A stretch of DNA of 64,000 nt from Aplysia californica (lineage: Eukaryota; Mollusca; Gastropoda; Aplysiida; Aplysiidae), in NCBI RefSeq assembly GCF_000002075.1, contig NW_004797369.1:1529027-1593026 (forward strand), given 5' to 3'. A program made the position numbers and the translations under genes. The notes beneath the pieces were generated by a model. The model had not been told where the DNA came from, did not search any database, and worked only from the letters and a program-made list of their open reading frames with translations. Below are positions 21,116 to 33,221 of the stretch, one piece after another (the first letter of the stretch is position 1; the number at the start of each line of letters is the position of its first letter).

Positions 21116-24100
21116 GTAAAGCTAGTAGGTCTGCCTTCAGTTCCTTCTATATTAATAACTTGTATTTAATTTATGAAGGAAAATAACCGTATTAATTATT
21201 ATTAATTATTATATGAGGCAGTGGGGTGATATCAGGCGCTCGTCAAAATAATGAAAGTGAAGAAACAGGCATTTTTGCTCAGGTTTGGGGATTTTTTATT
21301 ATCGAATTTTTGTTTTTTTAGCTCAACACCTTCCAAGTCCTTTAAAGAACACATTTCTGTGTGGATTGTATTGAAAAACGTCAATAACAATTAGAGGTAT
21401 AAAAAGTGTAAATTTTCTGTTTCCTCTGACTCTCAAGCTAAGGAAATTATTACTGAACCTTGGCAGCCATTTTCTCACTAATTTTACCTCTTTCAATTGC
21501 AAATGATATCTCGACTTCTATTCAAGATAACTGGATATTTTTTTCAACGAAAGCAAGACAATTGGAAAAGTTTTATGATGATACCAATAACTCCACACTC
21601 CCAAAAATTGACGAGCGCCTGATTCCATCACGTTGTGACACATATATTATAATAATAAAGTAATGTTATTTTCATTGTGCAGTTTTTGCCAAACTATACT
21701 ATGCTGTGTTTACTAATGTGCTAACTTCTTGGATGTGTTCAAAACTGAAGAAATTCTGGTGCTTTTAGATTATGATATAACAGGTACAGTACCTGACATT
21801 TATAATGGAAAGTGATAAAAATCAGTTGTAATGTGGCTTAGGCGTTAAGAGTCCACAGGTGACTACACATGAGAAAAGGAGGATCCTCTGCTCTGAAGAA
21901 GAATAAGAAGATAGTATAATGTGAAGAAAGGTGTGCCACCCATCAACCTTAATAAATGAAAAGTTTTCAATTTTATTTTTCGAGTTAAGTTATACAATGA
22001 TGTAACATACAATGCTATGATACTAAGGATAGCCTTTTAATCATTTTAAAATGATAAAGAATTTATGTCAAATAACACTGAAATTGCAGTACTAAGGCTA
22101 AGACCAAGGGGGGAATTGGACAAACATCCTCTTTGAATTTGTTGAGATAGATGAAAAGTTTTGGTTATGACAGGATTTTTAGCATTTTTTATGAATTTGG
22201 TGTCTGCGTTTGCAGATTGGTTGGTGCAGAGGGGTGAGACAGATAGAAAGACCATGCTGAAACCTGCGATCAGCATTTTCATTTTCATGGGGGGTTTTTC
22301 TGTTTGTTTTTCCTCAGCAAAACCTGAGAATGGAGAGACAGCATTGGCAAAGCTGGAATACGACTATGTGAGACCGAATCTGGTGGATTTGTATCACACC
22401 GAGGTACCCCCTGAGTTCCAGGGTCAGGGAATTGCGAAGATTTTGGCACAAGTAAGTTCATCTCCTGAAACACCCACTATCGTAACCGACATATCACCCG
22501 AAATTGGGTCTATAATACAACCCGATTACAATTTTTACATTCTGAATTCTGTCGAAATCTAGATTCGATCTTTAATAGTCACCGAGATACACTTGGTTCG
22601 TGAGGTATCGTATGCCCCAGCCAATACAGCAATATTTCAGAAAAAGAGGAATGCGTTGTGAGGCAGTGATGTAGTATCTTTGTAATGAGGTTTAGATAAT
22701 AACATATAACAATATTTAAAGGTAAATGAACAAATATTGTGAAAATTAAAGTTTAATTAGGCTCACTTATTTCGAATAATGCGCAAATTCGGTACCCCCC
22801 GAAACTGAGATTAAAGGCTCTTGGGATGGTGGGAGGTACAAGCGCTGCTGAAAATATACGCACTTGGAGCTGGAAGGGTTGAATCAACATTTTTCAGTAA
22901 AATTCACGCAGAAATGTGTTTTTAAATGGACCTTAAAGGTGTTTAGTCAAAAAACAAAAATTTGATAAAAATTGCCAAATAGACACATAGAAATTCCAGT
23001 GTCTTCGATTTCATTGTTTTGATGAGCGCCTGATTTCACCATGATGCCTCACATATATGTATCATAGAATAAGAAAAAAGCAAAATTCCTCATTAGCGCC
23101 TTCTCTGGTACCATCAGAATGAAAGAATTTCCATAGATGCGCTAAAAGTAATAGTGTGTGTTTCCACATTTTAGTCAAATTTGAGAGCTGAAAAACTATT
23201 TGCTATAAATGTGTGTGCTGGACTGTTGCAATATTATGGTATTACAGTTACAGTGAAGTCTGCTTAATCCAAAAACTGCGGGACTGCTGGATTTTCTTCA
23301 GTTCAGCCAAGGTTTCGGCTTAGAGGAGTTGCTCAACAAACGGAAGAAAAAGAATCGGGGATATTATTTTTGTTCGGTTTGTGGCTGTTTTCAGATTAAC
23401 CATGTTTGTATTTTAAAGTATAATGATATTGTAAGTGATGCACTTTTTTGTCATGCTGCATGACTCTGTCATCAGCTGCCCATTGCTTGCTGCACAGAAG
23501 GAAAATAATGAAGATGCTTGCATAGATAATAATAGATAGCATTTGTATAGTGCAAATCCCCGCTCAACAGTAAGCTCGATGCGCTTCACAATCTATACTA
23601 TTACCCCAGAAGACCTGAGAGCATTCTGAAACAAACTCAACTTCCTGGGAAGCAAACAGTTCAAGCAGCCATTTATAGGCGCTAAAACACTAACGTACTG
23701 ACAAGATCTTTCACTGTCAATGGCCGGGTACCCATTTCCACCTAGGTGAAGTGAGGAAAATTCGTGTAAAGTGCCTTTCTCAAGGACACAACGTCGGGCC
23801 CACGGCTCGAACCCCTGACCCCATAACGTCACGATTACGAGTCCAGTATCCTAACCACTAGGCCACCGACGCCACAAGATGAGCTCGAACCATTAGTCTT
23901 TCTTTGATGTAAAGGCTACTCTCTAGTGTCAGTAATGGGGGTTTTTTAACTATAATTACATGGTTAGGAACAATTCAAGTGTCAAGCTGGCTGAATAATT
24001 TGAACTATTATAATGTATATTATAACTATAATAATACAGTCAGCTTCAACTGAAATCTGTGGGACTGCCAGTATTTTCTTCAATTTTGACAGGGTTGTTT

Positions 24101-24451
24101 TTTTTCCAGTTTAGAGAGGGTTGCTTAAATAGAACAAAAAATGGGGGGGGGGTTATTTTCTTTTGACCAGTTTTCTGCTGTTGTCAGATTCACCATCATG
24201 TTTGGATTAAGAGGACTCTCAACAAATTTGGGTTTATGACTGTTGAAATGAATCCTTCCACTTCTGTAAGAACATGTAATCATGTGTTATTGTTATATCA
24301 TGTAATAATACTGTTATCGTTTCAGACTGCTTTTGATCACTTCTGTGAGCAAGAAATTCGCTTTCGACCAACGTGTACCTATCTCCAGAAATATTTGCGA
24401 ACCAATCCAGTGCCAAGGTATATGGACTTCATGGACAAAACATCAACGTAG
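21006..24451 (+). CDS. NATD1-like GCN5-related N-acetyltransferase (three exons)
   Basis: This is a small single-domain GNAT protein of the NATD1 (YjdJ-like) family. The biochemical role of that family is poorly defined. Exons 21006-21115, 22318-22451 and 24326-24451 join with matching phases. The Met codon at 21055 (MAGYIVGHDKSNKMFYITLQ) gives 106 residues, close to human NATD1 (113). The core reads AKLEYDYVRPNLVDLYHTEV, then PPEFQGQGIAKILAQTAFDH, where QGQGIA is the acetyl-CoA pyrophosphate loop (RGRGIA in human). It ends PTCTYLQKYLRTNPVPRY, matching human CWYIQKYVKENPLPQY. The frame is open upstream of Met 21055 (RLQDSGVVTEEWNLSEN), so a longer N-terminus from an upstream exon is likely. 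Identification is firm; the true start is not known. Confidence 0.9.
21214..21640 (-). mobile_element. DNA transposon family T4, short copy
   Basis: The left end TGAGGCAGTGGGGTGATATC continues with AGGCGCTCGTCAA. The right end has TTGACGAGCGCCTGATTCC then ATCACGTTGTGACA. The two are about 35-bp imperfect inverted repeats. Related copies lie at 22657, 37964 and 51880. It lies in a NATD1-like intron and is non-coding. Confidence 0.65.
22318..22451 (+). CDS. NATD1-like exon (acetyl-CoA-binding core)
   Basis: The acceptor is TTTTTCCTCAG|CA and the donor CACAA|GTAAGT. It encodes KPENGETALAKLEYDYVRPN, then LVDLYHTEVPPEFQGQGIAK and ILAQ. It holds the Q/R-x-x-G-x-A loop. Phases 1 in and 0 out fit both neighbours. 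Confidence 0.92.
22657..23053 (-). mobile_element. DNA transposon family T4, second intronic copy
   Basis: The left end is TGTGAGGCAGTGATGTAG. The right end contains GATGAGCGCCTGATTTCACC and then ATGATGCCTCACA. The right end matches that at 53399. The left sub-terminal region is diverged. Confidence 0.5.
23245..23420 (+). repeat. dispersed repeat T5, copy 1
   Basis: CAGTGAAGTCTGCTTAATCC, GCGGGACTGC.GGATTTTCTTC and GTTTGTGGCTGTTTTCAGAT recur in diverged form at 24030-24235. They also recur reversed at 34470-34615. The ends suggest a small DNA element, but no second terminal repeat was found. Confidence 0.4.
23525..23873 (-). repeat. SINE-B, full copy with tRNA-like head
   Basis: The minus strand starts with GGCGTCGGTGGCCTAGTGG (A-box-like) and continues to GGGGTTCGAGCC (B-box-like). 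The body ends TATACAAATGCTATCTATTA with an ATT-rich tail. It has the tripartite tRNA-related SINE structure. It lies in the last NATD1-like intron. Confidence 0.75.
24030..24235 (+). repeat. dispersed repeat T5, copy 2
   Basis: It contains CAGTCAGCTTCAACTGAAAT, GGGACTGCCAGTATTTTCTTC and GTTTTCTGCTGTTGTCAGAT. It is diverged from the copy at 23245. Confidence 0.4.
24326..24451 (+). CDS. NATD1-like last exon
   Basis: The acceptor is ATCGTTTCAG|ACT, phase 0. It encodes TAFDHFCEQEIRFRPTCTYL, then QKYLRTNPVPRYMDFMDKTS and T, with TAG at 24449-24451. It matches the conserved NATD1 C-terminus (YIQKYVKENP). Confidence 0.92.
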   Translation, partial: TAFDHFCEQEIRFRPTCTYLQKYLRTNPVPRYMDFMDKTST

Positions 24452-24739
24452 ACGGCTTTTACCCTTGTCCATCTAGTATGTTCTGGATGTTTGCAGTGGA
24501 AATAGGGAAAAGCAACAGTATGATGCTTTGACTTTGTGTGTTTTAATGAAATCAGAAGTCACCATGTAAACAGAATTGTGGTCATGTGATCATCATTCCC
24601 TACCACCGGTAGGCCTACTACTATAGCTCGACATCAGTACTGCTATTTATATTATTATACTGCTAGTAGTAGTAGTAGCATTACATTCTTTTTTATGTCA
24701 TGTGTTGTAGCATGAGCTCTACTACTACTACAAGTAGTC

Positions 24740-25170
24740 AATTCCTGTACGTTACCCCCCGTGGCAGTGCCACTGACTGTAGTGTCTTTAGGCCATTCCC
24801 AAAGGGGGGACATTTTTCGTTCCAGCATAGTAGAATTGTAAATGGGCTGACTCATGTCACGCTCATAACTGTGCCTGAGCTACAACAGAGAACTGCTGCT
24901 TTTTCTTTCCTAATCCTTACTATTGTCATTTTCCTCTATTTCTTTTGTATGTTTGTCACTCTCTTGTGACCTATTTCCGGGGTGCTTTGATAGTCGAAGC
25001 AAACCTTGTGCTATTGAAGTTGAAGCTAGAGAGGTGAGCAGGCTAAGTCTGATTCCCTGTAAAGACTTCTCTGTTGACACCCACCCCTTGGCGTTCATAT
25101 GACCTTATGCAGTTGCGAGCGCCGTAAAACCCTCTACTATAAAAAAAATTTTAATTCCTGTACGTTACCC
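24740..25170 (+). repeat. SINE-R long copy, plus orientation, 18-bp perfect target-site duplication
   Basis: AATTCCTGTACGTTACCC at 24740-24757 is repeated exactly at 25153-25170. Between them is a complete element. The head begins CCGTGGCAGTGCCACTGACT. The 3' stem-loop GGCGTTCATATG...GAGCGCC is followed by GTAAAACCCTCTACTA and an A-run. This copy defines the family's orientation and ends. It lies 290 bp downstream of the NATD1-like stop codon. Confidence 0.92.
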
Positions 25171-25924
25171 AAGTAAACTATGCATTCACGTCAATGTGTT
25201 TTTCAGCACGAATTCACCAACAATGGGCAAGTACTAGAATGTAGTACAGTAATCTCCGAAAAATACCACACTGAAGAAAAATGCACAATTGGCCAGTAAA
25301 GCATTCTGGCTGCACAGAATCAAATTAATTATTTGTCCTACAATATAACACGGTCAGCTCCAACTCATCGGGACCGGCCTCAATAGTTCGAGGCGGCCTC
25401 AGTTTTTGGCATTTATTGGTTCGCCAGTCTCGGCAGCAATTTTTGCATTTTTGGACCAAAATATAACCACAGCCAGGGAATAAAATACCAAGAAAAAAAA
25501 GGGGGGGGGGAATCGAGGGGAAAAAAAGAAACCGTACCTCTTAACCCCCTTGTTGCCTTATGATGTACCTAAATTTTAGCTTTGTGCAGTACCGTGTCAT
25601 GTCACCAAAGTAGGCCAAATTTGCTGCTCCTGGTTGCCTATATGACGTTGCATGTACGGCACGCTAATAACCTGGCTGTAATTCTTCTGTTTGGAGTTTT
25701 AGCCACAAGCGCGGCGTAGATTTGAATTGTGGAATAAAAGACGCGCATATCGGTACCACATTTACTATACTAGTATTAATAGTATTACTTTACTGCTAGG
25801 CTTGCAAGCGATCGATAAACACAGATCTAGGCTTGCGAGCGGCCTCATGGTCTCGTAAAACGTAAACATCTAAATGACTTTAGAAAGGCAAATAAATTGA
25901 CTTTTTGACTTAGATTTGCAGTTT
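25171..25924. other. unassigned sequence
   Basis: No gene is seen. GGCTTGC(A/G)AGCG.. occurs twice near 25799 and 25829. No repeat family is assigned. Confidence 0.3.
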
Positions 25925-25929
25925 ATTCG

Positions 25930-26182
25930 AAATAAGAAGTAAGATGGGAGGAAATAAGGAATAAGATGAGAGGAAATAAGGAGTAAGATGGGAGGAAATA
26001 AGGAATAAGATGGGAGGAAATAAGGAGTAAGATGGGAGGAAATAAGGAATAAGATGGGAGGAAATAAGGAATAAGATGGGAGGAAATAAGGAGTAAGATG
26101 GGATGAAATAAGGAGTAAGATGGGAGGAAATAAGGAGTAAGATGGGAGGAAATAAGGAGTAAGATGGGAGGGAATAAGATAA
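25930..26182. repeat. 22-bp minisatellite, about 11 copies
   Basis: The unit is TAAGATGGGAGGAAATAAGG plus AG or AA, and this A/G alternation is the main difference between copies. Open frames across it on the minus strand (repeated SSHLTPYFLPSYSLFPPIL) come from the repeat and are not a gene. Confidence 0.9.
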
Positions 26183-26739
26183 GTAAGAAAAGGGAAACAA
26201 TCGGAGACCTGGCATCCGAAGTATGTCACGAGAAAGATAGATCTAGATGTGCGTCCATTAACACACTGAGACGTTAGGCTGCTGTCCTGAGAAACGCGCG
26301 AAGCTAATAATCAGTGCTGACAGCAGGCATGCATACCCCCTGGCAACGAAAGGGTTAACTTTTAGAAAGAAAGTTTATTTCACTTCTGCTTCACTTTGTC
26401 TCTTTCTCACTTGTTGAGACCATGTTGATTTGTTATTTTCATGTGAAGAATATAAGTACATAACATGTTATATTGCTGTTTCTCCTTTATTGTTCCCTCT
26501 TTGTGGGATTTTAATTTGTTGGTGTATTGATTTTTTTTTTGTCTTGTTATTGTTCTGATGTGGTGTATTTCTATTTTTTGGTGTTTTTTTAGCGTAATGT
26601 CATTTAATTTGATATTGTTCCTACCTTCTTTTTTTTTCTATAATAAATGTGCTATGTTATTGTTAGAGCATGTCTCCACTAAAAGCAAATACTGACACTT
26701 GTAGGCCCCTTGTGTGTGGTTCCATAATTTACATCATGT
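26183..26739. other. unassigned AT-rich sequence
   Basis: T-rich stretches and no recognised exon or repeat. Confidence 0.3.
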
Positions 26740-27060
26740 ATGAAATATCCTCTAAAGGATAGATATAGAAGTAGAAATAGGACTAAGAAAGTGACGTTGG
26801 CTGGGGACACACCTTCAGAAAGCCCAGCGGAAACATCACAAGACAGTCACTGCAATGAAACCCACAGGGAGCACGAGGCAGGGGTAGGCCGCGAGAGATA
26901 TATGGAGGAGATGTGTGGAAAGGGACATGAGAGAGATGAAGCTCACTTGGAACGAGCTAGGAAGGATGGCCGAGGATAGAGATAAATGGAAGGAGCTTGT
27001 ATGTGGCCTATACCCTGCCATGCCAGGGGTGAAAGACATTGATGATTGATAATGAAATAT
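26740..27060 (+). mobile_element. 3' end of a LINE of a second family
   Basis: 26966-27049 encodes MAEDRDKWKELVCGLYPAMP then GVKDIDD and a stop. This resembles the AQDRD.W..LV...C end common to many metazoan LINE ORF2 proteins. The upstream frame has KGHERDEAHLERARKDGRG, joined by a frame change. The rest of the element is absent, as in typical 5'-truncated LINEs. Confidence 0.6.
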
Positions 27061-27799
27061 CCCATACTTTTTCTTGAATTACACACAGTTAAAAAACAGC
27101 CAATCTTCGGATATAGGTGAACACAACCTCTTATCTTAATGTTGTGGTTTCTGCTTATGTGTTGTTCTAATTTTGATTTCATTCTGTTGTGAAACTTTTA
27201 TTTTTCATGTTTTTACACCGTGTACTGTAGCTACAAAATGTAACAAATTATATTCTGGATGCTTAAAATAGAGCACACGAAATTCTGGTGCTTTAGATTA
27301 AAGTTATCTCTATTGACATATATTGCTATTATATTATATATATACCTCGTCACAGAGAGTTGAAAACTTGAAAATGAATGGCAACTTTTGCCACTTTTTG
27401 TGGCGATTTTGGACCAAAAAATGTCAGCAAATGCAGATGCTGCTAGCTAATACTAATACTATACACTGTGGGAGCGGGGTTAAATTAGATCAGAATTAAT
27501 TTGAGGATCTCCCTCAAAAAAAACAAAACAAAAAACATCTTCCATGGCAGTTAAAATAGTCTCTGTTAATGAACACCTGTCTAAAAAAAGTTTTATCCCG
27601 GTACATTGTTGTAGTAGTGTAGCCTATACACTATACTTTTTAGCTAAGACTAAGACGCCATGGGCATTTGGAATACACCACCATGCAGAACTTAAATTTT
27701 GCACAGGTTTAAAATTCTGCTTTTGTTACTGTTGTTGCTATTGATATTAATATTACTGGTATGTCACTGTTGGACTTTTCATGTAAATCTTTATACTAA
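27061..27799. other. unassigned AT-rich sequence
   Basis: No supported feature on either strand. Confidence 0.3.
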
Positions 27800-30068
27800 T
27801 ACAGTGAAACTCGGATTCAACCATTTCAGCGGGCATGACCTAAAATCTCGTTGAATTAAGGTGTTCGTTAAAGCACACATGAGGTTTTGTGTAGATAATT
27901 AGAGGCTCTGAGCAAGTAATGTATAAAGAGAGAATAAACGAGTGGGGCCTGAAATGCCTGCATATTATGAGCTCACGGCGTCACTTTTCGCCCAATTCTG
28001 TTACCTTTAGTTAGCATGACTCAGCAGCCCGCCGGAGCTCACCGCTGTCTGTTCAGAAGTTCGCATTTTTGTCTACGTTTGAAACGATATAACTTCTTCC
28101 CCATTACACACAGCAAACTATTACACGGATGTACTAAAAAGTAAAAGCTCAATGTATTGCGATTTATTCTGCATTTGAATGGTTAATTTCTGTGCCTTAG
28201 TTTTTTGTTCTAGACAAGTGTTTGTAGAGTACCCAATTTGTTCTATTTTAGTTATAATTATGAATAAATGACTTTATTTAAAAACGGCACGACAGATCTC
28301 TCCAAAATCTGTGTTAAAACTGACTACGAATATCATGTCTTTTACCGTGAGAACTCTTAAATCAGCGCAAGTTGTAATAGTCAGGTAATAAGAGAAGAAA
28401 GATGAACATCTGCATTTTTAAACTAAAGACACTCAGTGTTAGCTCTTGGTCTACCATTAAACAAGAGAAAGTTTCTCTGCGTTTGTTCATGAATCATGCT
28501 GTGTCTGTACTCTATGGCAGCCTGCATACAAAAACTAAGAAAGATAATATATGCCATTTTTTTTAAAACACAAAATTGTGTTAACTCACTTCAGACGGGT
28601 CACACAACAGTTGCGTGACCCCCGCCATGACGCTCGCGACGGGTCTCACAAGCCCTGCGTGACCAACTTTGGAATTTTTTTTTCGCTCTACAAATCACGC
28701 ACGGATCGCGAGACCCGCCTCGTACCCTTGTTTGGCCAAGCGTTTCGTATCTCTGGGGCCGGTAGTTTTTAAGTTATTGAAGGTGAAGGACAGTGACCCC
28801 AACTGGGGTTGAACAGACCGGAACTCGCGCTTTGTTTTTTTCTATACAGCTCATAGTGATCCGACAGTCGCGTCGTAGTGACGGTCGAAGAAGTCGCATG
28901 AACAAGAATCACATAATTTCGCCGTTTTCTATACTTCTGTGCGTTTTATTAGTTCTAGTGTCTCAGAATATGATGTGTCTAATAGTTAGGATCCTGGATA
29001 TGTACCCGAACATGGCCCGAGTCGTAGTTCTAGGGCTAGATCTAGCACTAGTACCGGTGTTGTTTTTCGCGCAACGAAATCACAACGTCGTGACGTACAT
29101 CTGTCTCATGTAATTCAGTGTATGGGTCTGAATCAATTCACAGACCAGCTTTTATATTTCCACCAAACACTTGCACATGTATACAAATCAAACCAGAACA
29201 CTTTGAACTTTTATTTTTGTTGTTGCAGTGAATTTCATTTTACTTGTCACGTCTCTGGAAATTTTTCGAAAATCAAATTCATGCCAATTTTTAAAAAATC
29301 ATACAAATTAAAGTATTAGACTTAGACACCTTTAGTTTTTTGTATTAGATTAAGCTTGAATGTTACTTTACTGTGTCAAAAAATGATTACAATAGGGTAA
29401 TTCTGAGAGTTGTGGTGATTTATTGAAATACCCCCCAAAACGCCAGTCTTCAACGCTTGTGACTGGTGAAAGGGCCCAGTCGCAAGTGAGTTAATACATG
29501 GGTAGAGATGCACTTCTTGTATGGAATAAAAATAATGGCAGCTAACACAATTATTCTTAGTTTTTGTGTCAGACATCTGCGCGGATACTTAATGAATGTA
29601 AAGAAAATCAGAACTTTGTTAGTTATTGCAAATGGCCATAGCAATGAAAATAAATATGCTGGAAAAGTCTGGTGCTGATTCAGTGTCACTGGAAAGCTAG
29701 AAATTATTCTGATATATTATAACACAATTACAAGAAGTCATCCCTGTTATTCAGTCAACTTACAAAACCTAGACTTTGCATTTTTAAGAAAAATAAGAGA
29801 TTTATGGAGTGTAACAGATACTGTTTGTGTATTACATTGTACATATGTTATTCTGGCTCTAAAATCAGTTTGTACCATCAGATGCAATGGATGGTTTCCG
29901 GGAATAGATAAAAGTTCGTTATGGAAGAAAAATGAGCGAAGCCACGTCTGCGGGGGCTGTTCACCCTGGGGATTTAAGTGTTCGTTGAATCCGGGTTATT
30001 TTGTATTGATTTTTAAAGAAAAAAACCGGGAAATCCATCTCCTTTTGTTGAATCCGCGTTCCATTGTA
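27800..30068 (+). mobile_element. DNA transposon family T1 (TA target), interrupted by a TTAA element
   Basis: The left end TACAGTGAAACTCGGATTCA and the right end TTGAATCCGCGTTCCATTGTA are inverted repeats. TA at each end is the likely target duplication, as in Tc1/mariner-pogo-type elements. The element is interrupted at 28581-29494 by the TTAA-flanked element; without it, it is about 1.36 kb. No transposase is seen. Confidence 0.75.
28581..29494 (+). mobile_element. piggyBac-like non-autonomous element, copy 1 (nested)
   Basis: It is bounded by TTAA at both ends with short inverted ends CTCACTT.../...AAGTGAG. It is nearly identical along its length to 45311-46242. TTAA target duplication is the signature of piggyBac elements. 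Both copies share a 71-codon frame (MNKNHIISPFSILL..), which is hydrophobic and of doubtful meaning. Assignment rests on ends only. Confidence 0.7.
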
Positions 30069-31292
30069 CTACTATTAGTAACTATGTAGTATAAAGGAGT
30101 ACTGCAAGTCGTATATCAAAGGTGCTTGTGGATGCTTTCAATTATATTATGTAAATTTGAATTTTTAAAAAGATTTTTATTGTGACAATAGTGATATAAT
30201 TTATAATATGATTTACTTGGAAGTACAGATAAAATATGTTAATATTAATTATTAATGAATATTAAATAAGATCTTCTCTTCAGTGATTTTGTGATGTGTA
30301 AGGCCGCCAGCCTTTGAAATGGAATAAACAAGGAAACTGAAAAATATGCCCTGCAAAAGTTACGGGCTCAAATATAAATGGGAGAAATATTTTTCTCATC
30401 CTTTCTGAAATATTTACTACCACTTCTGTGTCCCCATCCCAGGAGGCCAGGTGCTCCGCTTTCAATCATAAAGACCAGCATATCGACTACCAAGTGTAAG
30501 ACTCCATTTAAAAAGTGATGATGAGCTAGTCTTTATATACTGGGTACTGAACATTTGATATGTCTGGTAGGGTGTAAGCGTTCTATAAATTAGTAAGTAA
30601 TGTTTTTAAATATAGAACATATATACATGACAACACCTCCCCAACACCGTTTGATGCTATACATACACTGTCTCAACACTTTTTTTTTGTGCTCTTCAGC
30701 ATAGGCGCCTACAAGACCTTTGATGATATGATACATGTATGAAGAATACAATTACAATGTTGTTTATTGCAGATTCGCCAACTTTTTCAAAACCTTATTA
30801 GTTAATATATAAGGTATGCCCAGCATTTTAACGTCGGATTACATAACAATGGACAAAATTACACCAAGTGCAACTGGTTTGATGTAGTGTAATGAATGTT
30901 CTCTCAAATTACTGATTGCAGAAAGCATGACTGTCCCGTGACTGTCCCATGACCGTCCCGGGAAGTGTGAGACAGCTCGCAAGCCTGTAATTGTAAAGGG
31001 TTCAGGTTTCAAAATATGTTATTATTATTACTATTTACTGTGTCCTTTTGTTGTGAAATAAAAATAAAGAATCATTGGAAAAAAACTTGGCTGTCCGAAA
31101 ATTGGTATTGGTCTAGTTCTGTGAAAACCGAGAACCCACAGAAAATTATTAATAGCCTTACTTTCGTAGAGTTGTCCATGTTCATGGTATCTGTGCCTGA
31201 CTTTACCTAATATGTATTGCCAAATCTGATTGTTCGTTTGAGTAAAAGTAAAAGAAGCACATCGACACAATAATGGTTATTTAGTACTGGGA
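30069..31292. other. unassigned sequence
   Basis: AT-rich, with no exon or repeat family that I can support. Confidence 0.3.
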
Positions 31293-31492
31293 ATAAGTAA
31301 GAGTTAGTTTAAGAAAGAGTTTTACAGCACTTGCAACACAATAAGGTCATATAAGTGCCGAAGATTAGAGGTGTTACAAGATAGTAACGAAAACAAAAAA
31401 GGAGAGATCAGGATGATAGATGTTTGAGTTTGATAGGAAAGAAGGAGCAAACCACGCCAGAGCACCCGCCAACCACCCACATAAGTAAGAGT
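31293..31492 (-). repeat. SINE-R short copy with target-site duplication
   Basis: ATAAGTAAGAGT occurs at 31293-31304 and 31481-31492. The body in minus orientation carries the 3' stem GCACTT paired with AAGTGC. Confidence 0.8.
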
Positions 31493-33221
31493 AAAAGACA
31501 AACAGAAGTACAAGTATCAGAAAGAAAGTAAAGAAGTAGGAGCACCAGTTGCGCTCTTCAACCTCCCACTTCAAGTCTGCACTCTGTACCAATACAACAA
31601 CAAGATTCTTTTACGGCAGAGTGGGGATATGAGCTTGATCAACATGCGAAAGTTTAAATTCGAACAGCAATGAGATCTGAAGCTTTCTTGTATTATTTCA
31701 CCGCTTTGTCGAATATAATTCAAAATATCCAAAGCGGAAACAAGAAACTCAATCACATTCAAAGTTATCCTATTTCATAATTTAAAGCCAGATCTGAAAC
31801 AGACGTCAGCAATCATGTTGGGTTTTTTTTCATTCTTTTCACTGTTTGGATGCTTTCAAAAAACCGTATCCAGTTATCACCCGTTATACCGCCTACCATG
31901 GGACGAGCATGAAGTTAGCGGTACAGCGGGGACTTTACCTCTATATATATAAATATAAAGATGGGTCTGTATAAAACACTGGACAAATGCAAAACAGGAC
32001 AAGTTGAAATAGAATAATAACAAATATTATACACTTGATACAGTATGAATATGAACATATTTATTATTGTACATCTACATTATAATGTGTATGTAAAGGA
32101 GTGGCCACAGAAAATCACTCATAAAAATATAATTGAATGAAGACACACAATCAAGCCAAACAGAGGCAATTTTTTAAAATAGAATTTGAAGCTCACATTT
32201 TTTCAGCCCCTCTGCAGTCATACCTTATGTAACCTTTCAGCATGACCACATACAGTACAGTATTGAGCATGCAGTACTTAATTTACAAGTATGTACAAAG
32301 GACTCTTTATATTGAATTGTAATAAAATGAAATGATTTACAGAATACTTTGTATGCCCATATTATTTAATACAACATATTATCACTTATCCACTAAATTG
32401 GCAAAAGCATTTGGCTATTTTCTATAATACACTGGTACTGATACTTCAATGGCTCATCTTAATACACAACATCCCCATGAGATGAACCAAACAGATATGT
32501 ATACAAAGTGAGTGGAAAGCCAGCACATCTCATGAACATGTCGGCATAAATAGGACTGGTCTGATTCACTTACAATCCGAGTCAAAGAACTGACAGAGTC
32601 AAAGTGCTTAGATTAGAAGGTCACAAGCAACAATTCTCCTCTTTCTGTTCTTATGCATCAGCTCACTCTAATATTATCAACCAATTACTGTGTCCAAACT
32701 ACTACTGAAGTAGCAAACAAGGTACAGAAAATAGAAAAACATGTTTTCTCTTTCTGGACAACTTAATTAACACTGTGGGGGGTTTTCTAGCAACATTGAT
32801 TTTTTTTTTATTAGAGGGGCTCAGAATAAGCTCCCAAAAAGAAAATTAAACTCATCTTTACCCAAAACTAGGAGATCAGAAAAATTGGACAAAACGATGC
32901 AGTATTTCTGTATACACATACTCGAAAAGAGCCAAGATAATTTTGTTTTTAAATGATAAAATACAATGAAATGTATCAAAATCACGGCAAAAAGCAAAAC
33001 GACATTTAACTGTTGAGGTTCTGTAGTCTACTTCTTCAATCTTGACTCAGTAGACCAGAGAAAAGCTTGTACTCTGGAAAACAAAAAAAACTTGTTCAAC
33101 CTTGTTGGATGGCAGCAGCAGAGGCCAAAAACCAAATCATCATGAACATGTAATAATTTGGAGCAACTTGGGCGGCGCTGGGAAATGGTAGAGAACGACG
33201 ATAAATTTCAGATCTGATAAA
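31493..33221 (-). other. probable 3' UTR and flank of the exon at 33222
   Basis: Unlike its surroundings this stretch has no recognised mobile element from about 32000 to 33221. A minus-strand AATAAA (TTTATT at about 32059) could end a 1.2-kb 3' UTR. Inference only. Confidence 0.35.

Noticed and set aside
23800-23873. tRNA-like sequence with A and B boxes
   Set aside because: It is the head of SINE-B. The acceptor stem and anticodon arm are not intact, so it is not a tRNA gene.
25870-26229. Two overlapping minus-strand frames with SSHLTPYFLPSYSLFPPIL repeats
   Set aside because: They are a by-product of the 22-bp minisatellite, which lacks stops in these frames.
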